NCBI GenBank assembly: GCA_964653595.1 | Contig: CAZZHH010000009.1 | Location: 15,323 to 79,322, forward strand | DNA: 64,000 nucleotides | Direction of reading: 5' to 3' | From: JBAXTE01 sp964653595 | GTDB taxonomy: Bacteria; Bacteroidota; Bacteroidia; Bacteroidales; WCHB1-69 | Shown here: positions 63,396 through 64,000 of the stretch, in pieces | Numbering within the stretch: the first letter of the stretch is position 1 | How the letters are laid out: each line of letters begins with the position of its first letter | Notes under the pieces: generated by a model | Told to the model about the DNA's origin: nothing | Databases searched by the model: none | Seen by the model: the letters and a program-made list of their open reading frames with translations, nothing else | Made by a program: the position numbers and the translations under genes

Positions 63396-64000
63396 ATGGA
63401 AAATTACTCTTCTAAACGCCTTGAAAATGCGGTTCATGAGCTGTCTAGACTACCTGGTATCGGGAAGCGAACAGCACTCAGATTAGCTCTACAAATCCTT
63501 CGATTTTCTGAAATGGAAGCTCAAAATTTTGTTGCAGCCATAGCGGCTCTTCATAGCGATATCGTATATTGCGAAAATTGCCACAACATATCAGACACTC
63601 CTATTTGTCCGATATGCAACGACACACGCAGAGACCATTCACAAGTATGTGTAGTTCAGGATATTCGCGACATAATTGCGATAGAAAACACCAGACAATA
63701 TACAGGAATTTACCATGTGCTTGGAGGAATAATATCTCCAATAGAAGGAATTGGTACCGATGACCTTAATTTTCAGACCCTCTTCCACAAAATCGACAAT
63801 CACAAAATAACAGAACTAATCATGGCTCTTCCATCTACTATTGAGGGAGATACTACCAATTACTACATTTACAAAAATACAATCAACAAAAATATTAAAG
63901 TAAGTGTGATTGCTCGTGGTGTCTCCATTGGAGACGATCTGGAATATACCGACGAAATCACTTTAGGACGTTCTTTAATAAATAGGATGCCATTTGAATC
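63396..64000 (+). CDS. recR: Recombination protein RecR, partial at the right edge
   Basis: N-terminal and central part (about 201 residues) of RecR, which with RecO and RecF loads RecA at DNA gaps. Start ATG 63396. Seen: helix-hairpin-helix LSRLPGIGKRTALRLAL (17-33), the C4 zinc finger CENCHNISDTPICPIC near 57-72, and the Toprim domain from CVVQDIRDI (86) with IEGDTTNYYIY and the characteristic ARGVSIGDDLEYTDEITLG. The window ends within the last strands, so only a few residues are missing. Confidence 0.96.
   Translation, partial: MENYSSKRLENAVHELSRLPGIGKRTALRLALQILRFSEMEAQNFVAAIAALHSDIVYCENCHNISDTPICPICNDTRRDHSQVCVVQDIRDIIAIENTRQYTGIYHVLGGIISPIEGIGTDDLNFQTLFHKIDNHKITELIMALPSTIEGDTTNYYIYKNTINKNIKVSVIARGVSIGDDLEYTDEITLGRSLINRMPFE

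Overview
The window is AT-rich chromosomal DNA from a member of the Bacteroidota, most likely an anaerobic, fermentative Bacteroidales. The evidence is: -7 promoter elements of the TAnnTTTG type in front of many genes, an almost complete lack of Shine-Dalgarno sequences, C-terminal sorting domains of the type IX secretion system (T9SS) on three exported proteins, GH92/GH20/GH2 glycan-degrading enzymes, and an operon for a trimeric [FeFe]-hydrogenase. The species cannot be named from the sequence. No rRNA, tRNA, CRISPR array, prophage or replication origin was seen.

Layout. 1-5 kb: 3' end of a dGTPase gene, a DEAD-box RNA helicase, a small GIY-YIG protein lying between dispersed palindromic repeats, an Lnb-like (DUF4105) membrane protein, and a repeat-rich stretch. 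5-8 kb: serC and serA (serine synthesis). 7.8-8.7 kb: a REP-associated transposase (RAYT) bracketed by two direct ~200-bp repeats. 8.8-14.2 kb (minus strand): DUF4139 protein, T9SS-exported M6 protease with a CUB domain, RhuM-type protein with a PLD-like domain. 14.4-20.6 kb: two ABC ATPases (FtsE and LolD types), an S23 four-helix-bundle cassette, GtrA protein, a fold-III PLP decarboxylase, RarD, S37 peptidase. 20.7-22.9 kb: a broken OmpA/TSP3 gene and an unrecognised protein that may have a sliding-clamp-like fold. 23-29 kb: GH92 mannosidase, M28 peptidase, and a Fic gene bracketed by 41-bp palindromic repeats. 29-38 kb: exported proteins, S23 protein, DUF1015 protein, hipBA, a structured repeat pair, prmC, a barrel-like protein. 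38.3-48.4 kb: an orphan lipoyl E2 gene diverging from a ten-gene hydrogenase operon. 48.6-50.3 kb: a thioredoxin-like T9SS cargo. 50.8-59.3 kb (minus strand): LacI regulator, MFS sugar transporter, ROK kinase, GH20, GH2 beta-mannosidase. 59.4-64 kb: DUF1684 protein, a broken RlmI-like methyltransferase gene, a sodium:solute symporter, and the start of recR.

How the genes work together. GH92, GH2 and GH20 with the MFS transporter, ROK kinase and LacI regulator would strip mannose and N-acetylhexosamine from N-glycan-like material and import and phosphorylate the sugars. HydABC would dispose of the electrons of fermentation as H2. Upstream of hydABC in the same operon sit two DRTGG proteins, two GHKL ATPases, a PHP protein, a [2Fe-2S] protein and a hydrogenase homologue that has lost the catalytic cysteine; this looks like a sensory or regulatory unit for hydrogen metabolism and is the best candidate here for an incompletely described system. 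Two genes (OmpA-like and RlmI-like) each carry a one-base shift in an A7 tract just after the start plus an in-frame stop; these are either real gene decay or sequence errors.
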